From contig JBDNFP010000373.1 of the NCBI GenBank assembly GCA_041689775.1, positions 1 through 6,289 on the forward strand: 6,289 nucleotides of DNA, read 5' to 3'. The stretch is from JBDNFP01 sp041689775. Lineage in GTDB: Bacteria; Bacteroidota; Bacteroidia; Cytophagales; Spirosomataceae. Under the pieces are notes generated by a model that saw only the letters and a list, made by a program, of their open reading frames with translations, had not been told where the DNA came from and searched no databases. The translations under genes were made by a program, and so were the position numbers. Positions 1 to 5,624 of this stretch are shown one piece after another (within the stretch, counting starts at the first letter, position 1; the number at the start of each line of letters is the position of its first letter).

Positions 1-128
1 AACTACTTTCCTATCTCCTTGGTGATGCAAAATATCCAATTCTGGTCGAAATAAGTTTTTATAAGAAAGCCCTGTAAATAATGGTTAGTCCATTCCAAAT
101 ATTCCGATAGTATTTGATTTTAGTATTT

Positions 129-1511
129 TTAAAACGGATCATTAAGCTTACTTACTCGAATGAGTTTTTTATTAACGAACTCCTGTATCCCCAACGCTGA
201 TAGTTCACGACCGAAACCTGAACGCTTTGTTCCACCAAAAGGAAGATCGGCTTGTGTCCAAGTGGGATGATTGATAAATACCATTCCGCTATCTATCTGA
301 TCGGCAACTCTTTTACCCCGTTCGATATCCTGTGTAAATACAGAACCTCCTAGGCCAAAATCCGAATCGTTGGCCAAGTCAATGGCAGCTTGTTCGTCTG
401 TCACCACATAGAAAGAGGCAACAGGGCCAAATAATTCCTCATGGTAGGCAGTAATGCCAGGTTTCAAATCAGTAAGTATGGTAGGTTCCATAAAAGCACC
501 TTCACGATTGACACGTTTACCGCCCAATAAACATTTTGCACCTTCATCAACGGAACGCTTCACCTGATCGGCCAAATGCACTGCTGCTTCTTCACTACTT
601 AAAGGGCCTAACTGAGAAGAGGGATCCATTGGATCGCCCACTTTTATTTTTGATAACTTGTCCGTAAACTTTCGAATAAATTCATTGGCTATTGCTTCCA
701 CGGCGATAAATCGTTTGGAGGCTATACAAGATTGACCGTTGTTATTCATCCTTCCCGCAACTGCCCACTCCACCGTCTTTTCAATATCGGCATCTTCAAG
801 TATGATGAATGCATCATTACCTCCTAGCTCCAGCACAACCTTTTTCAAATGTTTTCCGGCTTCCATGGCAATACTTGAACCTGCTTCTTCCCCTCCTGTC
901 AAGGAAACTCCCTTTATTCTTTTATCGGAAACTAAGGCAGATGCGTGTTTGCCGGAGATAAATAAATTAGTATAAAGTCCTTCGGGCGCATCAGCTTCTT
1001 CGAAGATTTTTTCAATAGCGATAGCACATTGTGGAACGATAGAGGCATGCTTTATCAAAATAGTATTACCTACCATAATATTGGGAGCTGCGAAGCGAAC
1101 TACCTGATAAAAAGGAAAGTTCCAAGGCATTACCCCTAATAATACGCCAATGGGACTGTTGCGAATTATTGCTTCTCCATATTCCGGATCAAGTACTTTA
1201 TCGGCAAGAAAATCTTCGCCATGATTGGCATAGTAATCTATAATATCGGCACTCAAGTCAATTTCGTCTTCTGCTTGGGCAAGGAGTTTACCCATTTCTA
1301 AGGTGATGGTTTTTGCGAGTTCAGATTTTTTAATTCGCATGAGTGCAGCTACTTTATGTAGTAGATCAGCCCGTTGATGGTAGCTTATTTCTTTCCAGTT
1401 AGTAAAAGTCAACTGAGCTTTTTTCACTTTATCATTCACTGCTTTCTCCGTCATTTCTTCGAATGATTTTACCATATTATTTGTATTAGGATTAATTGTT
1501 TGAATGGACAT
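129..1511 (-). CDS. NAD(P)-dependent aldehyde dehydrogenase, succinate-semialdehyde dehydrogenase type
   Basis: This cytoplasmic enzyme of 460 residues should oxidise an aldehyde to its acid with NAD or NADP. The best-fitting substrate is succinate semialdehyde, which would give succinate. The full set of family landmarks is visible: PWNFP at 129-133 with the oxyanion-hole Asn131, cofactor-site Lys154 in ILIKHAS, the glycine motif LTGGEEAG at 204-211, general base Glu228 in VVLELGG, nucleophile Cys262 in NGQSCIASKR, and EELFGPV at 358-364. Length and the QSCIASKRF context match the shorter Sad/YneI-like branch better than the roughly 480-residue GabD branch. The first ATG is consistent with family length, and no Shine-Dalgarno sequence precedes it, as is usual in Bacteroidota. 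It appears to be monocistronic: the next gene upstream is a pseudogene and nothing recognisable follows in the remaining 128 bases. The family call is firm; the substrate is inferred, and a broader-specificity aldehyde dehydrogenase is the alternative. Confidence 0.93.
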   Translation of the reverse strand: MSIQTINPNTNNMVKSFEEMTEKAVNDKVKKAQLTFTNWKEISYHQRADLLHKVAALMRIKKSELAKTITLEMGKLLAQAEDEIDLSADIIDYYANHGEDFLADKVLDPEYGEAIIRNSPIGVLLGVMPWNFPFYQVVRFAAPNIMVGNTILIKHASIVPQCAIAIEKIFEEADAPEGLYTNLFISGKHASALVSDKRIKGVSLTGGEEAGSSIAMEAGKHLKKVVLELGGNDAFIILEDADIEKTVEWAVAGRMNNNGQSCIASKRFIAVEAIANEFIRKFTDKLSKIKVGDPMDPSSQLGPLSSEEAAVHLADQVKRSVDEGAKCLLGGKRVNREGAFMEPTILTDLKPGITAYHEELFGPVASFYVVTDEQAAIDLANDSDFGLGGSVFTQDIERGKRVADQIDSGMVFINHPTWTQADLPFGGTKRSGFGRELSALGIQEFVNKKLIRVSKLNDPF

Positions 1512-1591
1512 TTATATAAGTTTTAATGACGAAAAAATTTAAGTTAGTTATACGTTTTCAACGTTTTAGTTGATCACACAATAGAGCACAA

Positions 1592-2339
1592 TTATAGCAG
1601 TAAGCTGTTATAGTGACCATGAATAAGTAACATATAACCCTCAGTTAATTCCTATTCTGGGTTATACTCTGGGCTATTCTTCACATGGGCTGTTGTAGTA
1701 TTGATGATCAAAGCACCGGTTTCCCAATCTATTTTTTTTATACAATTAGGAGAAACAATCACCTTTTTTTTATAAAACTAATTATCGGTTTCCACAACAA
1801 AAAAATGGATTTTCTAGGTTGAATCATAAAATATAAAATCAAGCACTTCACCTACATCACCATCCGTTGCATGAATATCATAATCTTTAACTTCATGTGT
1901 GATTCGCAGATATGGATTTTCATTGGTATACTCAGTTTCTTTCATTTCCTGTTCTGCCTTGCTCTCTTCAACTACCGGATCCCCCCACATACCAAGCCCC
2001 CAGTATCCGTACATCCCGTAACCATACCTGGCCAGGAGTAGTATCCGAGCATTATCTCTTCCTGCTGTCGATAAACAGGTTTATCCGTGTCAATATCAGG
2101 GTTATTTTTTATTTTTCCTGAGTAAGATTTACATATACTATTTTTGATTCCTTCTCATATTTTTAAAATATATACGGCGAGATAAAAACTTATTTTCTAG
2201 AAAACTATTCTCCCATTTTTACAATCATGTACCGGATGGCTGAGGTATGGTTATCGAAATAGAACTCCTCTGCTTTTCCAATTTCACCATCAGTTCCTTT
2301 AATCGTTTTACCTAATAAAATATTTATATTTGGTTTCAT
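1592..2339 (-). pseudogene. Decayed PRC-barrel domain protein (two PRC domains)
   Basis: Reading the minus strand from the ATG at 2339 gives 44 clean residues of a PRC-barrel domain, including GKTIKGTDGEIGKAEEFYFD and AIRYMIVK. Stops follow at 2205-2207 (TAG), 2190-2192 (TAA) and 2163-2165 (TAA), yet the text between them stays PRC-like (VFISPY, VNLTQE). An apparent one-base deletion near 2108-2114 moves the frame into NPDIDTDKPVYRQQEE. A second near 2028, in what should read WPGYGYGMYGYW, moves it into the frame that holds a 66-codon open stretch (1814-2014). That stretch contains the start of a second PRC domain (NPYLRITHEVKDYDIHATDG). It stops at 1814-1816, 1778-1780 and 1652-1654 (all TAG), but the recognisable sequence continues (KIHFFVVETDN, KKKVIVSP, HVKNSPEYNPE) to a final TAA at 1592. 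The intact ancestor would have had about 248 residues, normal for the family. PRC-barrel proteins of this kind are often linked to stress survival, but their exact role is unclear. The 66-codon piece should not be annotated as a gene by itself. Confidence 0.88.
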
Positions 2340-2492
2340 ATTAATCTGTTTTTAATTACTTAAACTATTGAATTAATAATATTTTTTGACTTATAAATAT
2401 TTCATTTATATTAATCTTGATATTTAATTCTAATAGGCGAACATAAACTCTACTGATTAGCTCTTTTGCCACTTTTTTAGTAATTATTGTAA

Positions 2493-2834
2493 CTATTGTT
2501 TAGTATATTCTTGCGGCTTATGATGGTTATTCATTTTTCCCAACTCTGTTTTCAATAAAGCTACCATTTTTTCGATCCCACTATTTAATGCCTCTTCGAT
2601 TGTATCTGCCTGAGCAGTAACAGCAGTTGGTTGCTTACCTTCTAATCTTGCCTCTATCATACATCGTTTATCATTAAGTCCGTCCTTATTTCCATTTTCA
2701 TCCGAAAAATGTACTTCTATACGAGTAATATGTTCACTGTAATATTTCAGTGAGTCCCCTATTAATGTTTTAAAGGAGGTATCCATCCTTTCATTTTCGG
2801 AGATTGTATGGTCGGAATTTATTTGTATTTTCAT
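2493..2834 (-). CDS. HPF/RaiA family ribosome-associated (hibernation) protein
   Basis: A 113-residue protein resembling the short hibernation-promoting factor / RaiA family, which binds the decoding region of the 30S subunit and silences or protects ribosomes in stationary phase and stress. The family core is clear: the central strand ITRIEVHFSDENG at 36-48, the paired strand RCMIEARLEGKQP at 57-69, and a helix around 78-98 (DTIEEALNSGIEKMVALLKTE) typical of the beta-alpha-beta fold. It lacks the extra C-terminal dimerisation domain of long HPF, so it is a short type. The start is the only suitable ATG, and no Shine-Dalgarno sequence precedes it. An exact TAnnTTTG element lies about 98 bases upstream, next to two palindromes, which suggests a regulated promoter. 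It lies between the PRC-barrel pseudogene downstream and a DUF4136 lipoprotein upstream, all on the minus strand but with wide gaps, so an operon is not certain. Confidence 0.85.
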   Translation of the reverse strand: MKIQINSDHTISENERMDTSFKTLIGDSLKYYSEHITRIEVHFSDENGNKDGLNDKRCMIEARLEGKQPTAVTAQADTIEEALNSGIEKMVALLKTELGKMNNHHKPQEYTKQ

Positions 2835-3179
2835 GTTATCAATTAATATAATTATGTGTTTCTCTTTTAGCTCTACTATTGTAAGTACTTCGGAATAGCT
2901 ATCACCGTTTTTTACTGAATGGTTATTTAACCAAAATTATTCGTAATAAAATCTATTACGGCGCTAAATTTATGGCCTTCAAATACATCATATTATCACA
3001 AGTCAATCGTAAACTCTATTAGATTTAATTCAAATAATGAACTATTCTCTTCAAGTTTAATTACCTGATTTATTGTAATTTAGCCTATTTCTGATAAATC
3101 TAGATGAACTATAACGAAGTTTTGATGAATAATGAGGGTTTAAAAAGGAGCATTCTTATGTGTATTCCTTAAAACTTTT
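2835..3179. other. AT-rich intergenic region between the HPF-like and DUF4136 genes
   Basis: A stretch of 345 bases with no convincing coding potential on either strand. Its only structured part is the promoter-like cluster at 2920-2960. The rest is low-complexity AT-rich DNA. No strong GC hairpin followed by a T-run is seen downstream of the DUF4136 gene; at best AAGGA and TCCTT around 3145-3168 could form a weak five-pair stem. Confidence 0.6.
2920..2960 (-). promoter_or_regulatory. Putative promoter with overlapping palindromes upstream of the HPF-like gene
   Basis: On the minus strand, 2939-2932 reads TAATTTTG, an exact match to the Bacteroidota -7 consensus TAnnTTTG, about 98 bases before the HPF-like start codon. 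No clear TTG is seen at the expected -33 distance. Two palindromes sit on it: TGGTTA-TT-TAACCA (2920-2933), which overlaps the -7 element, and CGTAATA-AAATC-TATTACG (2942-2960), a perfect 7-bp inverted repeat filling the spacer just upstream. Such an arrangement fits operator sites for a repressor. That reading is inference; palindromes in AT-rich DNA can also be chance. Confidence 0.35.
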
Positions 3180-3755
3180 TTATTTATTATTGTTATAACT
3201 AAACTGTTCAAAAATAATTGATACAGCATTTCGAACTTTAGACTGATCATTCATCTCCTCTGCTTTCAATATGCCCGACACAAATCCTTGCCATATTTGT
3301 TTATCATTTTTGGTTATATTAATGATTAAAGTTCCTGGCTTTATATCAGTGTATGATACATTATCTTCGGTTCTTACCTCGCCCGACCACACGGTCACAT
3401 ATCCCTGCGTTGTTCTAAGGCTTGCCGGCTGTTCCAATACTATAAAAGATAATAATATATCCGGATTAGTTTCTACCATTCGGTATCCTTTTGCACTCAA
3501 TTCATATTGTACGGCATCTTTAATCATTTTCCTACCTGATTCATTATTGAAAATAAAAATTCCATTAGTCCCAATCAAAACTTTATCTGTTGGAATATTA
3601 TCTATATCTGATCTCCAGGAATAGGTCTTAATTCCCTTAAAATCTGCGTTTATAGATTTGTTCTTTCCATCTACAGGATTTTTACTGGAACTACATGCTT
3701 GCATTAAAAAAGAAAACATTAATAAGACCGAAAAAAAATAAATTACATTTTTCAT
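3180..3755 (-). CDS. DUF4136 domain-containing lipoprotein
   Basis: A predicted lipoprotein of 191 residues, anchored in the outer membrane or facing the periplasm, with a DUF4136-type domain of unknown function. The ATG at 3755 is preferred over one 66 bases upstream, because it places a short basic start (MKN), a hydrophobic segment (residues 4-18) and a lipobox ending in MQAC with Cys21 at the very N-terminus. The Ser-rich stretch after the Cys is usual in Bacteroidota lipoproteins. The DUF4136 signature follows in order: FKGIKTYSW (39-47), a helix with IKDAVQYELSAKGYRMVETNPDILLSF split across 78-104, the strand GTLIINITKNDKQIWQGFVSG (141-161, with the typical L-I-I-N then I-W-x-G), and a C-terminal V-x-x-I-F helix (about 174-186). 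No partner gene indicates its job; members often occur near stress or envelope genes. Family confidence is high, function unknown. Confidence 0.85.
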   Translation of the reverse strand: MKNVIYFFSVLLMFSFLMQACSSSKNPVDGKNKSINADFKGIKTYSWRSDIDNIPTDKVLIGTNGIFIFNNESGRKMIKDAVQYELSAKGYRMVETNPDILLSFIVLEQPASLRTTQGYVTVWSGEVRTEDNVSYTDIKPGTLIINITKNDKQIWQGFVSGILKAEEMNDQSKVRNAVSIIFEQFSYNNNK

Positions 3756-3804
3756 AATTAATTTTTTTATTCTTCTTTGATTTATCATTATATATGTTTT
3801 TAAA

Positions 3805-3820
3805 TGTTTCGTCAGAAACA
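3805..3820. repeat. Short inverted repeat in the leader of the DUF4136 gene
   Basis: TGTTTC-GTCA-GAAACA is a perfect 6-bp inverted repeat with a 4-base spacer, about 50 bases upstream of the preferred DUF4136 start. It could be an operator or a 5' leader hairpin, or chance in AT-rich DNA. Confidence 0.25.
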
Positions 3821-4016
3821 CTGTTGCCTGTTATTCAGTTTTGCTGTCTCCCAATATTTTTTTCTTAACCAAATCCATTCCGTACTTTGAGCAGAAGAAT
3901 GAATTTTCTATTTTTTTATTCTGTAATCACTAATGCAGTTTTGCCAAACAGTCTTACTTTAAAGTACTGACTCTTAAAATAAAAAAGTTGCAGTTATTGT
4001 GGAAGAAGTTATAAAG

Positions 4017-4115
4017 TTCACACATTATTAGGGTTACATTTTTATATACTGTCATCCACAATCGTTGCTGATAGGATACTACGAGTAATAAGTATGCCAA
4101 CTATAAATGTGTGAA
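4017..4115. repeat. 99-bp segment with 15-bp inverted ends (MITE-like)
   Basis: The left end TTCACACATTATTAG (4017-4031) pairs with the right end, whose complement reads TTCACACATTTATAG (4101-4115). The outer ten bases are identical and 13 of 15 match overall. The interior has no coding sequence. The size and terminal symmetry resemble a miniature inverted-repeat element, but no convincing target duplication flanks it, and a ten-base match could arise by chance in AT-rich DNA. Confidence 0.3.
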
Positions 4116-4172
4116 TAGAGATCGGTGATAGTAGTATTATTCATCTCATTATTGTAGAGAGTTCGGGGCAGC

Positions 4173-4188
4173 GGGGTATTAATACCCC
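4173..4188. repeat. 16-bp perfect palindrome
   Basis: GGGGTATTAATACCCC is fully self-complementary and stands out by its GC blocks in AT-rich surroundings. It lies 26 bases outside the preserved end of the ISL3-like remnant. It could form a bidirectional terminator-like hairpin (TTT follows on the plus strand) or be a protein-binding site. No gene is known to end directly at it. Confidence 0.4.
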
Positions 4189-4214
4189 TTTAAACAGCCT
4201 TGCCAAATAATTAT

Positions 4215-4376
4215 GGTTCTTTGACTTTTTTTGTGGTTAGATGGCTTGGGCGATTCCACTAAGTCTGGGATGTTCCAACCTTATCAGCCCGTAGCTAATT
4301 CGCTTAACATAGCGGATGACATTGTTGAGCCTATCGGTTTCCGCATTAGTTAGCCCTTCGTGAGCGAAGTTTTTTG
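4215..4376 (-). mobile_element. Remnant of an ISL3-like insertion sequence (transposase C-terminus and one end)
   Basis: Minus-strand translation from about 4376 to the TAA at 4237-4239 gives some 45 residues containing EGLTNAETDRLNNVIRYVKR followed by ISYGL. This matches the conserved C-terminal block of ISL3-type DDE transposases (pattern TNAxTExxNNxIRxxKRxSFG). The final residues diverge from the usual H-x-R-L-R-V tail. Between the stop and 4215 lies GGTTCTTTGACTTTTTTTG, which resembles an ISL3 terminal inverted repeat (family ends begin GGxTCTT). The rest of the transposase, with its DDE residues, is missing: the frame runs directly into the first REP-like hairpin at 4377. It is a dead fragment, probably truncated by insertion or deletion at that junction. 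Family assignment rests on one motif. Confidence 0.55.
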
Positions 4377-4398
4377 TGTCGGGTGTTTCCGCCCGACA
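4377..4398. repeat. REP-like palindrome, copy 1
   Basis: TGTCGGG and CCCGACA form a perfect 7-bp inverted repeat around TGTTTCCG. It can also be drawn as TCGGGTG-TTTC-CGCCCGA with a 4-base TTTC loop (GAAA on the other strand) and one wobble pair, the same geometry as copies 2 and 3. It begins exactly where the ISL3-like transposase remnant ends. Confidence 0.6.
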
Positions 4399-4409
4399 TG
4401 GAGAGTGGG

Positions 4410-4429
4410 GTCAAGTGTTTCCACCTGAC
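4410..4429. repeat. REP-like palindrome, copy 2
   Basis: GTCAAGTG-TTTC-CACCTGAC keeps the TTTC loop and stem layout of copy 1 in the same orientation, 11 bases after it, with one mismatch in the stem. It lies 17 bases past the stop codon of the RAYT-like remnant, the usual place for a REP next to its transposase gene. Confidence 0.55.
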
Positions 4430-4446
4430 AAAACACAAAGGAACCC

Positions 4447-4614
4447 TCAGAAATAATCCGTATAATTCACAATTGTCAATGCACTTTCATGACCTAGTTC
4501 GTAAACCGAAATACTTGAATATGCATAGTCTTCGGGCCTAAGTGCCAGATTCCAGTGTACCTGCAAGAGATTCAGATATATGTATTCTATTTTGGTAGCG
4601 GCCATTGACCACTA
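4447..4614 (-). pseudogene. C-terminal remnant of a REP-associated tyrosine transposase (RAYT, Y1 HUH family)
   Basis: The minus strand carries an open stretch ending at the TGA at 4447-4449; from an internal ATG at 4605 it gives 52 residues. Its sequence includes KIEYIYLNLLQVHWNLALRP, then EDYAYSSISVYELG, and ends NYTDYF. This matches the C-terminal part of IS200/REP-type Y1 transposases: a Y-I-H-x-N-P-V-x-x-x-W block, R-P-E-D-Y-x-Y-S-S, then a short F/V-Y-E tail ending in H/N-Y. In an intact member of about 200 residues this region lies after the HUH motif and around or after the catalytic tyrosine helix. Here the N-terminal three quarters is absent, the frame runs upstream only to a TAG in copy 3 of the hairpin, and the NP pair has become NL. 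Hairpin copies 2 and 3 flank it in opposite orientation, which supports the RAYT identity. RAYT enzymes mobilise such palindromes; this copy cannot be active. It is too short to be found by length-filtered gene calling. Confidence 0.6.
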
Positions 4615-4633
4615 TCGGGTGGAAACACCCCGA
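4615..4633. repeat. REP-like palindrome, copy 3 (inverted)
   Basis: TCGGGTG-GAAA-CACCCCGA is the reverse complement of the copy 1/2 type, with the GAAA loop now on the plus strand and one extra C in the right arm. It abuts the truncated 5' side of the RAYT-like remnant. Copies 2 and 3 face each other across about 185 bases, an arrangement like a REP doublet (REPIN). Confidence 0.58.
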
Positions 4634-4960
4634 CAGCAAACAAAAGTAGGTCTAGCTATCTCAAAAATTTGATTTGGGCTTATCTACCCTACGATACCGA
4701 TTGGAGGGGAACTAGCATTCGTTGCATTCAAAACTTATTCGTTGCATATTTTGCGACGTTTATGCGAGCTATTCGTTGCACGGGTATAACTTTATGCTTG
4801 CAGGTAATAGTGGTGGAAGAAAATCATAACAAAGTAGCCACCACCACAAACTCTATAATTCCACGGTACTGTCTAGTAGGCATATACGCAAGAGTAACAG
4901 GGATATTTCTTCCCCTTTTTTTGTTAAATTAGGGAAGATTTCGATTTATGAATCATTGCC
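4634..4960. other. Non-coding region upstream of the secreted-protein gene
   Basis: Some 325 bases with no convincing gene. An 87-codon open stretch on the plus strand (4669-4932) has no recognisable domain and irregular composition, and is judged spurious. The region contains the 10-bp repeat cluster at 4717-4780 and an inverted repeat, GTGGTGG (4810-4816) against CCACCAC (4838-4844 or 4841-4847). The promoter of the downstream gene should lie here, but no exact TAnnTTTG with a TTG at -33 was found. Confidence 0.5.
4717..4780. repeat. Cluster of three ATTCGTTGCA direct repeats
   Basis: Exact copies of ATTCGTTGCA lie at 4717-4726, 4737-4746 and 4771-4780. The first two are exactly 20 bases apart (about two helix turns), the third 34 bases further on. 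A diverged inverted copy, TGCGACGTTTA, lies between copies two and three. The cluster is about 180-245 bases upstream of the secreted-protein start. Tandem binding sites for a regulator, or the edge of an unknown repeat element, are both possible. Confidence 0.45.
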
Positions 4961-5620
4961 ATGAAGACTTTTATCTATACAGTACCTTTTTTGTTAGTTA
5001 GTGCCTTCAGTTGGGCCCAAACCGAAATTGCGTATGACTCCGTTACGGATATTCATCGCTATACCTACCAAGCTCAACTATACGATTACCGCGCTAACAG
5101 CGAGCAAAACAGCTACCGCACAGTATCCATAAAGGGTACTGCCTTTTTATGCAATAAGATGCAGACAGGTACGGTACCTCTTCAAAATAATCGTTCGATC
5201 ACCCTTCAACTCAACTACAATATCCTGGAAGATTACCTATTAGTTGATATCGGGAAGGACCAGAAGCAAGTCTTCCCGGAATCATTCACCATCAATGATC
5301 AAACATTTATCCGAATCAACGGTCAATACTTCGAAGCGCTCTATGTGGGTAAAACCAAGCTACTCAGAAAATACCTGGCTCGTTTGGATAAGGTTGAAAG
5401 AAATGGGTATAACGAGTCAATCAAGTACGATTATGAGTATTCCAAAAATCAGGATCTGTTTCTCCACTTGGCCGATGGTTCTTTACAACCGATCAGACTA
5501 CGTGAAAAGAGCCTTTTGTCAAAGCTTCACCCAACCGCCAAAGGAATTATCCAGAAAGAAAACCTTGACCTACGATCCGAGAAGGATATAATCGTGTTAC
5601 TGAGTAAACTGGAACAATAA
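4961..5620 (+). CDS. Secreted protein of unknown function
   Basis: A 219-residue protein I do not recognise by name. Residues 1-19 form a standard signal peptide (basic MK start, hydrophobic VPFLLVSAF, likely cleavage after SWA, before QTE), so the mature protein should be periplasmic or exported. The body is mixed beta-rich sequence. A central segment, around 114-140, reads INDQTFIRINGQYFEALYVG followed by KTKLLRKY, and the C-terminal part contains LADGSLQPIRLREKSLL and a tail rich in I-x-x-K-E-N-L-D-L-R-S-E-K-D-I. I associate this pattern (a 'yfevLy-GK-kLL' strand pair, then 'l-k-kslL' and a final 'n-l-l-k-e-D-i-l-L' helix) with uncharacterised Bacteroidota proteins; this is from memory and not verified. 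No membrane segment beyond the signal is seen. The start has no Shine-Dalgarno sequence. Base composition is less AT-rich than the 1512-4170 region. It ends 4 bases from the stop of the converging phosphodiesterase gene. Confidence 0.78.
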   Translation: MKTFIYTVPFLLVSAFSWAQTEIAYDSVTDIHRYTYQAQLYDYRANSEQNSYRTVSIKGTAFLCNKMQTGTVPLQNNRSITLQLNYNILEDYLLVDIGKDQKQVFPESFTINDQTFIRINGQYFEALYVGKTKLLRKYLARLDKVERNGYNESIKYDYEYSKNQDLFLHLADGSLQPIRLREKSLLSKLHPTAKGIIQKENLDLRSEKDIIVLLSKLEQ

Positions 5621-5624
5621 TCGC

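Larger units (their letters stand above)
3756..4172. other. Gene-poor AT-rich region upstream of the DUF4136 gene
   Basis: About 415 bases without a convincing gene; the short open stretches on either strand (for example a 23-codon one from 3899, plus) resemble nothing known. It contains a hairpin at 3805-3820 and a 99-bp segment with inverted ends at 4017-4115, listed separately. The promoter for the DUF4136 gene should lie here, but no exact TAnnTTTG could be found on the minus strand. Confidence 0.5.

Noticed and set aside
1..128. Two overlapping minus-strand open stretches at the left edge (for example GLSYKNLFRPELDIL)
   Set aside because: No start codon, too short, competing frames and no recognised similarity; may be the edge of something outside the window.
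739..975. 78-codon open stretch on the plus strand
   Set aside because: Antisense shadow of the aldehyde dehydrogenase catalytic region.
1541..1570. Direct repeat ACGTTTT-CA-ACGTTTT upstream of the aldehyde dehydrogenase
   Set aside because: Seven-base units in AT-rich DNA; no promoter elements line up with it.
1912..2121. 69-codon open stretch on the plus strand
   Set aside because: It lies antisense to the PRC-barrel pseudogene, whose minus-strand translation is clearly homologous; the plus-strand peptide has no recognisable features.
3271..3624. 117-codon open stretch on the plus strand
   Set aside because: Antisense shadow of the DUF4136 gene, which has a lipobox and family motifs on the minus strand.
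4356..4375. CTTCG-TGAG-CGAAG followed by six T as a plus-strand terminator
   Set aside because: It lies inside the ISL3-like coding remnant, with no plus-strand gene upstream to terminate; the stem is only five pairs.
4436..4445. CAAAGGAACC as the right terminal repeat of the ISL3-like element, pairing with GGTTCTTTG at 4215
   Set aside because: The match is short and imperfect, it lies directly after the RAYT-like stop codon, and no matching target duplication flanks 4215-4445.
4669..4932. 87-codon plus-strand reading as a gene
   Set aside because: Irregular composition, no domain, runs across the ATTCGTTGCA repeats and shows no start context; a small protein cannot be fully excluded.
5244..5591. 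115-codon open stretch on the plus strand
   Set aside because: Out-of-frame reading inside the secreted-protein gene; its frame lacks a signal peptide or motif.
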